Assembly: GCF_900101445.1 (NCBI RefSeq)
Contig: NZ_FNKE01000002.1
Location: forward strand, 144,343 to 208,342
DNA from: Streptococcus equinus
GTDB taxonomy: Bacteria > Bacillota > Bacilli > Lactobacillales > Streptococcaceae
Reading direction: 5' to 3'
Length of the DNA: 64,000 nucleotides
Positions within the stretch are counted from its first letter, which is position 1. The number at the start of each line of letters is the position of its first letter. The notes under the pieces were generated by a model that did not search any database, was not told the origin of the DNA, and saw nothing but the letters and a program-made list of their open reading frames with translations. The position numbers and the translations under genes are program-made. Of the stretch, positions 48,987-56,054 are shown piece by piece.

Positions 48987-50618
48987 ACTTAAGCACGTTT
49001 CAACCGCTTGTGCATAGGAGCTGCATCCGCCATGATAAGTTTCTAAAGCTTCAAGAAGGAGCCCCTCTTGTTTTGGTGTTACTACTAAAGAATTGCCGAC
49101 TTTGGTAAAGCTTATTCCTCTTTCATCAAAAAGATAAGCTAATTTTCGTAATGTCTTTAAAGAAAGTTCTTTTTCTTTAGCAAAGTCAGAAAGTGATTTT
49201 GATGAAGCCTGTACATTCTTTGTTTCTTCTTGTTTATCGGGTGTTTGTTTAACACCGAAGACCTCAAATTCTTCTCCTTTCATTTCTAAAACAGGAAGTT
49301 TCATAAAGGCTTCATAGAAAGAAAAGCCTTTTTCAAAAGGCACGTAAGGAGAGAAAAATTCTCCAGCCAGTTCACCATTAGAAGCGATATAGCCCCGTCC
49401 TTTAACTGTTTTTCCATTAATCTTATCTAGCTTTTTAAACTCTTTATTTCGATTAGCATCTCCAAACATCATGGTGTAGCCTGTATCTTCTAAATGCCCA
49501 ACTGACAAGCGTTTCATAAAGTTATCCCTTAAAGCAGTTTTGATATATTCACCATCGGGACGTTGCATAGCGAAAATGATAAACACACCTGATTGCCGTC
49601 CTTCTAGGACTAATTGGGTAAGATATTCTGTTACTTGAGCTTGGAGACGATAATCACTATCAATTTTTGCCATAAGGGCTGCCCATTCATCAATCACGAT
49701 AAATTTTGGCTTCATGCCATAGTCACTAAAACTTTTACCGATTTTGTAGTTTGGGTGATTTTGAATGGCTTGATAACGATTTTCCATGAACGTCACATTA
49801 TCTTTTAGACATTGGATAATTTCTTCTTTGGTGCTAAAAACTCTTCCATGAAAAACAGGAACATCTTTCAAACCAGCTAAGTCAGCATTCTTCGGGTCAC
49901 AAAGGTCAATGAAACCAACTTTAGCTAATGCCCAGACAATTGACATTAGAACAACAGTTTTCCCGCCACCAGTTCCTCCACCAATCAATAAGTGTGGCTC
50001 AGCAATATAATCCCAAAAGACATCTGCCATTAATTTCAAGGAGTGGTTGTCGATGGCTACGTCTGAAATATCAATACGACTATTAATCCGATTAATACTG
50101 ATATCGTACTGAATAAAACGCTCATCAAAAGTTTTGTTTTTAAAGTCACCGTTAAACATCACTTCTAGTGTTGAACCAAGGTTGATAAAACGGTCTTGAA
50201 ATTTATTCCCTTCAAGGATAAAACTGATTAAAAGGTGATAGTTAGTTTGTTTAACAAAGACTTTAGGAAGGGTAATTTTTTCAATTGCTTTTCCATCACG
50301 TTTAACAGTTTTAGAAAGATAATAGCGATTTTCTATTAAGAAATTTGCTAGAATTCTTAAGGTATTGAGACGTTTAAAGAAGAGAAGCTTTTGATAACAG
50401 AGATGGTGAAATCCTAAGAGAAGGAGTGCGGGGAGTAAAAGTGTTAATGAGAATTTAAGTGAATAGGTGAGCGGTGTTTTTAATATCTCTTGATAGGAGA
50501 TGTAGGTATAGTAAGCATTACCAAGTAAAAAAGGTAATAACATGATACTATATGTTATTACCTTAATTTTTTGATAGTATTTTCGAACCCGCCAACCACG
50601 ATAGGTAAATAATTGCAT
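48951..50618 (-). CDS. FtsK/SpoIIIE-type conjugation coupling protein
   Basis: 555 aa, Orf21/TcpA-type. Two N-terminal membrane helices (about 18-38 and 50-75), then an FtsK-like ATPase with Walker A LLIGGGTGGGKTVVL near residue 212 and Walker B KFIVIDEWAALMAKI near 313. The C-terminal end (about 480-555) looks like a small winged-helix DNA-reading domain. It links the relaxosome to the channel. The last 36 bases of the gene contain the right arm of the long oriT inverted repeat, so protein and DNA-structure constraints overlap there. Confidence 0.92.
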   Translation of the reverse strand: MQLFTYRGWRVRKYYQKIKVITYSIMLLPFLLGNAYYTYISYQEILKTPLTYSLKFSLTLLLPALLLLGFHHLCYQKLLFFKRLNTLRILANFLIENRYYLSKTVKRDGKAIEKITLPKVFVKQTNYHLLISFILEGNKFQDRFINLGSTLEVMFNGDFKNKTFDERFIQYDISINRINSRIDISDVAIDNHSLKLMADVFWDYIAEPHLLIGGGTGGGKTVVLMSIVWALAKVGFIDLCDPKNADLAGLKDVPVFHGRVFSTKEEIIQCLKDNVTFMENRYQAIQNHPNYKIGKSFSDYGMKPKFIVIDEWAALMAKIDSDYRLQAQVTEYLTQLVLEGRQSGVFIIFAMQRPDGEYIKTALRDNFMKRLSVGHLEDTGYTMMFGDANRNKEFKKLDKINGKTVKGRGYIASNGELAGEFFSPYVPFEKGFSFYEAFMKLPVLEMKGEEFEVFGVKQTPDKQEETKNVQASSKSLSDFAKEKELSLKTLRKLAYLFDERGISFTKVGNSLVVTPKQEGLLLEALETYHGGCSSYAQAVETCLSRHGLEQEQGQA

Positions 50619-50633
50619 ATTTACCTCCTAACC

Positions 50634-51089
50634 TTATTTTTTAGTGTCACTTTTAACATCACCTTTAGTAGGTGTTGTATCTGATTTTGCTTTTAGTTTA
50701 GAAGCATAGAGTTTGTAATTGTCATTGCGTCCGATAGATGAATAGGTTACGACAATATCTTCAAGTTCAACTTCTTCACGATATTTTAAGTTAAGGTCTT
50801 TAATTTCTTGTTCACTCATGTCAGCAATGGTAAAGAAAAGTGTTTCGTGTTGGACCGAAGAGTGGATACCAACCACAATTCCGCGTGCTTCACCTGTGGC
50901 GATTTGAGCATACGAACCGTCATCATTACGTTGCGTACGGTCTTCTTCATAGATAAGATCAGCGCCTTCAATCCCACGAAAAGTTAATTTTCCAAAGACT
51001 TCAGGGATATCTAATCCTTCAGTGATTACACGGTATGATTTGTCAGCAATTTGTAGTTTGTCACCATAGTTTAATCCAATTTTAGCCAT
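50634..51089 (-). CDS. DUF961-like conjugation protein (Orf23-type)
   Basis: 151 aa, soluble, beta-rich. The stretch FGKLTFRGIEGADLIYEED and the later FTIADMSEQEIKDLNLKYREEVELEDI resemble the small DUF961 proteins that begin Tn916-like conjugation modules. Function is unknown; in related ICEs they are needed for efficient transfer. A Lys/Thr-rich tail ends the protein. It precedes the coupling protein by 15 bases. Confidence 0.7.
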   Translation of the reverse strand: MAKIGLNYGDKLQIADKSYRVITEGLDIPEVFGKLTFRGIEGADLIYEEDRTQRNDDGSYAQIATGEARGIVVGIHSSVQHETLFFTIADMSEQEIKDLNLKYREEVELEDIVVTYSSIGRNDNYKLYASKLKAKSDTTPTKGDVKSDTKK

Positions 51090-51109
51090 AAGTTAAATCC
51101 TCTTTTCTA

Positions 51110-51406
51110 TTATTTAGATACTTTCAAGTTTTCAGCAAAGACGTTAAGAGCAGGAGCAACGTTGTTTCCATTAAGACTACGATCAGGAAGGAAGATAGGG
51201 TTCACCACTTCAACGATTGCATCTTCATCAAATACTTGAGATAAGGCTGGGGTAATCACGTGGAAAGAGCCGTGCTTTTCACTGTTTAAAATGTGACGTT
51301 GATATTTTCCTGCTTTTCCAAAGACAGTACGAGGTGCTGTTCCAAGTTTTTCATAATAAGCTTTTCCAATAAAGTTAGGGTTCATTTTTAAAGTTTCAGG
51401 AATCAT
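51110..51406 (-). CDS. DUF961-like conjugation protein (Orf22-type)
   Basis: 98 aa, soluble. It shares the DUF961-like end [19 protein letters not shown] followed by an [15 protein letters not shown] strand, comparable to VELINPI...IKADDI of Tn916 Orf23. It may be a shortened paralogue of the gene that follows it. The function is not known. GAGAATATCT precedes the ATG. Confidence 0.65.
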   Translation of the reverse strand: MIPETLKMNPNFIGKAYYEKLGTAPRTVFGKAGKYQRHILNSEKHGSFHVITPALSQVFDEDAIVEVVNPIFLPDRSLNGNNVAPALNVFAENLKVSK

Positions 51407-51441
51407 AGATATTCTCCATTTCTAGTAATAAAATAAAAGAG

Positions 51442-51687
51442 TCAGTGACTTAGACTGACTCTAGAAAAGTAAAAATGTTTGATTTTACGACTGTATAAGC
51501 GACTATAAAAATGTAATTCAGAGTAGGTATAGCCCGCTTTTTGAAATTGTTTAACTAAGTGTTTGATTTCTTCTAGAGCATCATGATAAAGACACTCTAC
51601 TAATTTTGAACTATAAGCATACATCTTATAGGTAAATATAAAATTTTGATAGTGCCGCTCAAGGACACTTTCAAAATAAGAAGTCAT
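51442..51687 (-). CDS. First gene of the transfer operon, hypothetical
   Basis: 81 aa, aromatic-rich (many Tyr, Phe, His), helical, no membrane segment. Not recognised. AAAGGAAAGGAGGTCTGAC gives a very strong ribosome site. A terminator-like hairpin ends 28 bases before the start, so this gene and the whole module behind it may be subject to attenuation. Confidence 0.55.
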   Translation of the reverse strand: MTSYFESVLERHYQNFIFTYKMYAYSSKLVECLYHDALEEIKHLVKQFQKAGYTYSELHFYSRLYSRKIKHFYFSRVSLSH

Positions 51688-51713
51688 GTCAGACCTCCTT
51701 TCCTTTATTGTAA

Positions 51714-51743
51714 GAAAAAAGCCACTAGTGGAAACCAGTGGCT
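51714..51743 (-). terminator. Leader terminator (attenuator) of the conjugation operon
   Basis: Minus strand AGCCACTGG-TTT-CCACTAGTGGCT then TTTTTTC, upstream of the first transfer gene and therefore suited to premature termination. Confidence 0.65.
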
Positions 51744-52030
51744 CATAGGTGTGTTGCTTGGTAGCAACGGTTTGAGAAAAAAGTTATTTGGTTAAAAGAC
51801 TAATTTTTAAAACTAGTCTTTTACGGTGGCAACGTTTAACAAGGTGCTTTGTATCAATTACCATCGCTGTCCCAGCCAATCTGTCAGGTAGTCATTATCA
51901 TGCCCGAAGGATTCTCTTACGCTTAATTAGCGAAGCCAGTTCACTTTGCTATTCGGAAAAGTGCTAAAGTCCGAAATGCGTGTAAGCCCACCAAAAAAGT
52001 TTTAAATCTTAACTTCAACCATCAATGGAC

Positions 52031-52059
52031 TTGACTTTAAAACTCAAACACGTTACAAT
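52031..52059 (+). promoter_or_regulatory. Plus-strand promoter, distal
   Basis: TTGACT (52031-52036), 17-base spacer, TACAAT (52054-52059). An ATCAATGGAC copy abuts the -35. Confidence 0.6.
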
Positions 52060-52169
52060 AAAGGTACGAAGTTTATTGTGTGGTTTGATAGTCAGGTATC
52101 TGGTTGTCAGACGCACTTTTTTATTAAATTATCAATGGACAATGCCAATTGATTAGTTGGTATTAAATT

Positions 52170-52224
52170 TTGCCACTTCATATAACCATTGGCTATATTT
52201 ATATTATATAACTGGCAGTTATAT
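52170..52224 (+). promoter_or_regulatory. Repressor promoter with palindromic operator
   Basis: TTGCCA (52170-52175), 18-base spacer, TATATT (52194-52199). The predicted transcript start coincides with the 19-bp perfect palindrome ATATAACTGGCAGTTATAT (52206-52224), the expected place for autoregulation by the XRE repressor that follows. Confidence 0.6.
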
Positions 52225-52274
52225 TTGTCAACGGTTTTTTGAAAAAATTTAAAAATTTTTTAAAGGACAAAACT

Positions 52275-52628
52275 ATGGAATTTTCAGAACGCTTGAAAAC
52301 ATTGAGAAAACAGGCCCATTTAACACAAAAAGAAATTGCAGAAAAATTAGGTATATCTCAACCAGCATATGGTGATTGGGAACGTGGAGTAAAAATGCCT
52401 ACTCACGAAAATTCTAAAAAATTAGCAAGATTATTTAATGTAACTCTAGATACCTTGATGGGAAATCAGGAAGTTGATGAAGAAATTGATTTGTCAGATG
52501 TTGAAATGTTGTTTAGAACGACATCTGATGGAATGACGGAAGAAGAAAAAGCAGTCTTTCGAAAAGAGTTAATTGAATTCATGAAAGAACGTAAAAAAGC
52601 TTTTGAAAAGGATAAAAATTCTCGATAA
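52275..52628 (+). CDS. XRE-family repressor of the ICE (cI/Arp-like)
   Basis: 117 aa. The helix-turn-helix is at residues about 5-58 (LKTLRKQAHLTQKEIAEKLGISQPAYGDWERG); the rest is an acidic then basic helical tail likely for dimerisation. It is probably the master repressor of transfer and excision, comparable to the Arp regulators of ICESt3. AAAGGA before the ATG at 52275 and a 19-bp palindrome at the promoter support this start; the in-frame ATG at 52239 lies too near the operator. Confidence 0.82.
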   Translation: MEFSERLKTLRKQAHLTQKEIAEKLGISQPAYGDWERGVKMPTHENSKKLARLFNVTLDTLMGNQEVDEEIDLSDVEMLFRTTSDGMTEEEKAVFRKELIEFMKERKKAFEKDKNSR

Positions 52629-52704
52629 TTCTTTAGACTTTCTCTGGTTTTATTATTTCTTTTACGAATAGTAGAGTAAAAGGAATAATAGTGTGAGGAA
52701 ACGT

Positions 52705-52884
52705 ATGAAACTTAAAGAATTAAGACAAGCCAAGGGAATGACTCAAGAAGAATTAGCAAAAGTGATTGATGTCAATGTCAGATCTGTTAATCGTTGGGAA
52801 AAGGGACAAAGTGATATTTATCTACAAAAAGCAATAAAAATTGCTAGATTTTTTGAAGTAAGTTTGGATGAATTTGTTAAATAA
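52705..52884 (+). CDS. Small XRE-family regulator
   Basis: 59 aa, only a helix-turn-helix (LKELRQAKGMTQEELAKVIDVNVRSVNRWEKG). It follows the first repressor by 76 bases. The in-frame GTG at 52693 overlaps the TGAGGA ribosome site, so the ATG at 52705 is preferred. With the repressor and the ImmA-like peptidase it forms the three-gene control set typical of ICESt3-like and ICEBs1-like elements. Confidence 0.78.
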   Translation: MKLKELRQAKGMTQEELAKVIDVNVRSVNRWEKGQSDIYLQKAIKIARFFEVSLDEFVK

Positions 52885-52897
52885 ACATAAATTTTTT

Positions 52898-52922
52898 AGT
52901 GGGCGAGAGTCCACTTTTTTAT
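52898..52922 (+). terminator. Terminator after the XRE pair
   Basis: AGTGGG/TCCACT stem with a 6-base loop and a T run. It separates the repressors from the peptidase gene. Confidence 0.65.
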
Positions 52923-53090
52923 TTAATTAGGTCTGATGGATGATGATTCTATATGACAAAACCTTTTCTTAATTTTTGTTATACTACATATTATTTACAA
53001 AGCTATTAATACTCGATTCTAAAATAGACAACGTTTTCTAATTTTTATACAATTTAAACAATTGGAAGCTAATCAGTAATAGAATTGGAG

Positions 53091-53963
53091 ATGTTAATTT
53101 TGAATGGAAATTATTTTAAAATTGCTAGAATAGCTAAACAAGATATTTATCAATTTATAAAGAATACGGGTGAATCATTGATAGATTATCATTTTAGTTC
53201 ATACTTAAATTACTATTTGAAGCGTTACAATATCAAAATACTTGAACATCATTTTTCTTGTAGAAAAATTGAAGGCCTTACTTTGATTAATGAAGATGGG
53301 GTATCTTTTTCATATGAAAAGTATAATTCTACTGAAAAACAAAATTTTACAATGTGTCATGAATTAGGACATTTTGTTTTAGGGCATTCAGGGAAATGTT
53401 TCACAGAATTACGTGGTAAGAGTGATTCTGTAAAAGAAAGGGAAGCAAATATTTTCTCTGCTACTGTATTAATGCCAGATATTGTACTATTATCTAAGAT
53501 TTTTTATCGTCAGGATAGCTTTCAGAGAGTGAAAGCAGATTTAGTAGTATCATGTGAAGCACTTATTTATAGGTTGGTAAATCTATTTGTGAACTTATTA
53601 CTTGATAGTAGAGATAAAGTTTATCAAGTGGTTTATCACTATTATCATGGTAATAATCAATATATTTTAGATTATTTTAGAATGGTTAAAGAAAAAATTA
53701 TTAAAGAATATCAAGAAGTAAGCGGTGATGTTTTTATTAAGATTAAACAAAAGCTACTAGTATGTGGTTTTATAGCTAGTGATCAAATACCTGGATTATT
53801 AGATGATAAGTTTCGAAAGGAGCTAGAAATGAATCTACCAAATGTGAAAACATGGATAGAATACAATTTTGGAAAGACAATTGGCTATGCTTGGTTAACC
53901 AATCAAATGACAAAACAAGAAGCAAGAAATAGAGCAAAAAGAATAATATTATTATCCGATTGA
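53091..53963 (+). CDS. ImmA/IrrE-family metallopeptidase
   Basis: 290 aa. The zinc-peptidase motif HELGHFVLGHSG (HExxH) lies near residue 91, preceded by the family's GVSFSYEKYNSTEKQNFTMC, and EREANIFSATVLMP follows it. Such proteins cleave the partner repressor after DNA damage and release the ICE, as ImmA does with ImmR in ICEBs1. The remaining 170 residues form a helical region without a known motif. Start is uncertain: ATG 53091 has no spaced ribosome site, whereas TTG 53100 has GGAG nine bases before it. Confidence 0.82.
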   Translation: MLILNGNYFKIARIAKQDIYQFIKNTGESLIDYHFSSYLNYYLKRYNIKILEHHFSCRKIEGLTLINEDGVSFSYEKYNSTEKQNFTMCHELGHFVLGHSGKCFTELRGKSDSVKEREANIFSATVLMPDIVLLSKIFYRQDSFQRVKADLVVSCEALIYRLVNLFVNLLLDSRDKVYQVVYHYYHGNNQYILDYFRMVKEKIIKEYQEVSGDVFIKIKQKLLVCGFIASDQIPGLLDDKFRKELEMNLPNVKTWIEYNFGKTIGYAWLTNQMTKQEARNRAKRIILLSD

Positions 53964-54412
53964 TAGTACATAATTATATAAAAATACGGTTTGAAAATGG
54001 AATGTTTTTTATAAGTTATTTTATATAAAGAGTATACAATCTTCAGTGACGATGGGTGCAACTTTAATATCTGGATTTCGTTTATATATTCAAAATATGT
54101 ATATTAGAACTCAAGTTAATAGTGTTCAAGAAAACAAGTTCTCTTTTTAAGCTTATCCGGAGAATTTATCACATAAAATAATAAAAACTGATAAGAGTTC
54201 TTATCAGTTTTTATTATTCAGGTGTTATTTTGGGGATGTAGTGTTAGAATTTCTAGGAAATACATATTTTTTCTGAAATTTTACCTCATAAATCAAATAC
54301 CAAAATTATTATATAATTGCTTCCGAAAGGAATCAAAGTTATCAAATATTCAAATATGGTCAGAGTATAATTGGGTAGGATAATTAGTTATGTTTAGATA
54401 CTTTAATAATAC
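53964..54412. other. 449-bp AT-rich gap between control module and cargo
   Basis: Not assigned to a gene. It holds a 14-bp perfect inverted repeat (54183-54212), listed separately, and an unsupported 32-codon open frame at about 54050-54150. The rest shows no promoter, repeat or RNA gene that can be supported. It marks the junction where the cargo block begins. Confidence 0.6.
54183..54214. terminator. Bidirectional terminator between immA-like gene and rgg
   Basis: A perfect 14-bp inverted repeat AAAAACTGATAAGA/TCTTATCAGTTTTT with a 2-base gap, so T runs follow it on both strands. Confidence 0.78.
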
Positions 54413-55273
54413 TTAAGATTTTATATTATTTATAAAATTATCAAAATGTTGTTTATAAATAGTATGTAGATTATGATCGACTATTTTCATGGATAATAGA
54501 GTATTCTCAATATTTTTTTTATCAGATAAATTATTTTCAGAAATATCTAAAAGAGCTACTGCATAATTAAAAACAAGTTTTTCATAAAAGAAATTATCAT
54601 GTGCAAGTAAAATAGAGATAGCGTGTTTTAAGTAGTGGCTGTCGTTGTACCTTTGCTTTTCTGTGCAAATTATTAGTGTATTGATTGATAATTGAATGAT
54701 ATTTTTTTTGTTTTCAGGAATATTTACATAAATATTTTTTTTAGATAATATTTCTTTTGTTAATAAAAAGGATAATTCAACAGGGAGGTTACGTAACGTA
54801 TTACCGAGAAGAGCAATTTCAAAAAAGCCCCAATTATCAATTTGAAAAAGATAATTGGAAATTTCATCGCATTCAGTTTGATTTAATTTGTATACTTGAG
54901 ATTTAGTGATATTGTAGAGAATGGATTTTATTGAATATGCTCTTAATCTATTTAAGATTGAGTTTTTATCAAGTGATTCAAAGTGAAATAGTCTTTTTAA
55001 AGAATCTATATCGTTATCCATATAATATTTCCGAATAGTAATTAATTGCTCTCTAAAATTGTCTAATTTATAATTTCTTACGATATACATAAATTCTTCT
55101 ACAGTTACACAAATTTTATCTAACATATGAGTCAATTTAAAAAGAGTAATTGTTGACTCTCCTCTCTCAAATCGGGAGATTTGAGATTTAGAAATTTGTT
55201 CATCAGCAATGTCGATAATTTTGATTCCTTTACTTTTTCTAATAACTTTAAAAACTTCTCCAAAATCTTTCAT
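54413..55273 (-). CDS. rgg: Rgg-family quorum-sensing regulator
   Basis: 286 aa, the usual Rgg length. An XRE-type helix-turn-helix (residues about 5-60, KVIRKSKGIKIIDIADEQISKSQISRFERG) is followed by an all-helical TPR-like domain that in Rgg proteins binds a short imported peptide. It is divergent from a SHP-like gene (55351) with 77 bases between starts, the arrangement of peptide-responsive Rgg pairs such as Rgg2/Rgg3. TCCCT (55274-55278) and AGGGA (55300-55304) form an inverted repeat at the shared promoter and may be the Rgg site. It probably controls the biosynthetic operon next to it. Confidence 0.9.
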   Translation of the reverse strand: MKDFGEVFKVIRKSKGIKIIDIADEQISKSQISRFERGESTITLFKLTHMLDKICVTVEEFMYIVRNYKLDNFREQLITIRKYYMDNDIDSLKRLFHFESLDKNSILNRLRAYSIKSILYNITKSQVYKLNQTECDEISNYLFQIDNWGFFEIALLGNTLRNLPVELSFLLTKEILSKKNIYVNIPENKKNIIQLSINTLIICTEKQRYNDSHYLKHAISILLAHDNFFYEKLVFNYAVALLDISENNLSDKKNIENTLLSMKIVDHNLHTIYKQHFDNFINNIKS

Positions 55274-55315
55274 TCCCTGATATGCCTTCTTTCTTATATA
55301 GGGATAATTTTACAA

Positions 55316-55321
55316 TATAAT
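55316..55321 (+). promoter_or_regulatory. -10 box of the SHP/biosynthetic operon
   Basis: Perfect TATAAT, 29 bases before the SHP start. The matching -35 region has no consensus, as expected for a promoter that needs an activator such as Rgg. Confidence 0.6.
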
Positions 55322-55350
55322 ATCTATTAAATCAATAAAGGAGAAGCTAA

Positions 55351-55428
55351 ATGTCAGATTTAAAATTTTGTAAATTGCTGTTTTTGTTGACTTTATTCGA
55401 GATTCTTATAATTGTTGGGGGTGGATAA
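55351..55428 (+). CDS. shp: Short hydrophobic peptide (SHP) pheromone precursor
   Basis: 25 codons, ATG to TAA, preceded by AAAGGAG with seven-base spacing. The peptide has a short charged start (MSDLKFCK), a hydrophobic middle (LLFLLTLFE) and ends EILIIVGGG. Mature SHPs of streptococci are the C-terminal 8-9 residues starting with Asp or Glu, such as DILIIVGG and DIIIIVGG, so this is a close match in form. Such precursors are exported, trimmed by Eep, re-imported by the oligopeptide permease and bound by Rgg. No terminator lies between it and the biosynthetic genes (49-base gap), so it would drive a positive feedback loop with them. Confidence 0.88.
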   Translation: MSDLKFCKLLFLLTLFEILIIVGGG

Positions 55429-55477
55429 AGTAGTTTAAATTTTAGTTTTGTTATTATGTTTTATTATGGAGAAAATT

Positions 55478-56053
55478 ATGAAAACAATATATTTTATACG
55501 TCATGCAGAACCGGACAGAACAGTTGAAGATGAAGTTAAACGCCCTTTGTCATTAAAAGGCCAAAAACAGTCAGAAGAATTATCTGAATATTTTGTGAAT
55601 AAAAGACTGAAATATATCTATTGTAGTCCATATGTTAGAACTAGACAAACTGCAAATTATATTTCTAATAAGAATAATATTCCAATTTTTGAGGTCAACG
55701 CTTTACATGAAAGAGTTATATCAAAAGAATGGATACCAACACTAAATTTTACCGAATATTCTTATAAACAATGGAAAGATAGAAGCTATAAAATTTCTAC
55801 AGGAGAATCATTGAACGAAGCATTTAACAGATTTAAAGATGCTGTAGAAAAAATTATTAGTAGTACAGACGAAAATGAAACTGTTGTAATAGTAACTCAT
55901 GCTACAGTGATATCACTATTTTTAAATTACATTGATTCAAATTTTGATTGGGATAGCTTTTGTCGAATATCAACTCCAGATGTTTTTAAAATTATTTTTA
56001 ATAGTGAAAATATTATCAAATGGGAACATATAGATTTTAGTAAAGAGGTGTAA
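55478..56053 (+). CDS. Histidine phosphatase / phosphoglycerate-mutase-family protein
   Basis: 191 aa. The catalytic FIRHAEPDRT (Arg8, His9) starts the protein and the second conserved histidine is in VTHATVIS (His141); YCSPYVRTRQTA (about 50-61) supplies the phosphate-binding arginine. It is a phosphohydrolase or mutase of unknown substrate. In this setting it might dephosphorylate a pathway intermediate. It is the first enzyme gene of the operon, with GGAGAAAATT before the ATG at 55478; the in-frame TTG at 55448 is not supported by a ribosome site. It ends one base before the next gene. Confidence 0.82.
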   Translation: MKTIYFIRHAEPDRTVEDEVKRPLSLKGQKQSEELSEYFVNKRLKYIYCSPYVRTRQTANYISNKNNIPIFEVNALHERVISKEWIPTLNFTEYSYKQWKDRSYKISTGESLNEAFNRFKDAVEKIISSTDENETVVIVTHATVISLFLNYIDSNFDWDSFCRISTPDVFKIIFNSENIIKWEHIDFSKEV

Positions 56054-56054
56054 G

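Larger units (their letters stand above)
51688..52274. promoter_or_regulatory. 587-bp leader and control region of the ICE
   Basis: No protein gene is seen. On the minus strand the leader of the transfer operon contains AAAAGACTA/TAGTCTTTT (51794-51822), GTTGCT-TGGT-AGCAAC (51753-51768), and a hairpin of AGCCACT/AGTGGCT arms (51720-51743) followed by six T's, i.e. an intrinsic terminator inside the leader. On the plus strand are two promoters for the control genes. ATCAATGGAC is repeated at 52021-52030 and 52131-52140. No clear minus-strand -35/-10 pair could be chosen. Confidence 0.65.

Noticed and set aside
51841..51990. A tRNA or small structured RNA gene in the ICE leader (many short pairable segments).
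   Set aside because: No cloverleaf with T-arm GTTCGANNC and no coherent fold could be drawn by eye; kept as leader region only.
54050..54150. A 32-codon frame starting ATGGGTGCAACT in the gap before rgg, continuous with upstream codons reading IKSIQSSV.
   Set aside because: No ribosome site at the ATG, no recognisable motif, and the upstream extension lacks a start. It may be a gene remnant, but this cannot be supported.
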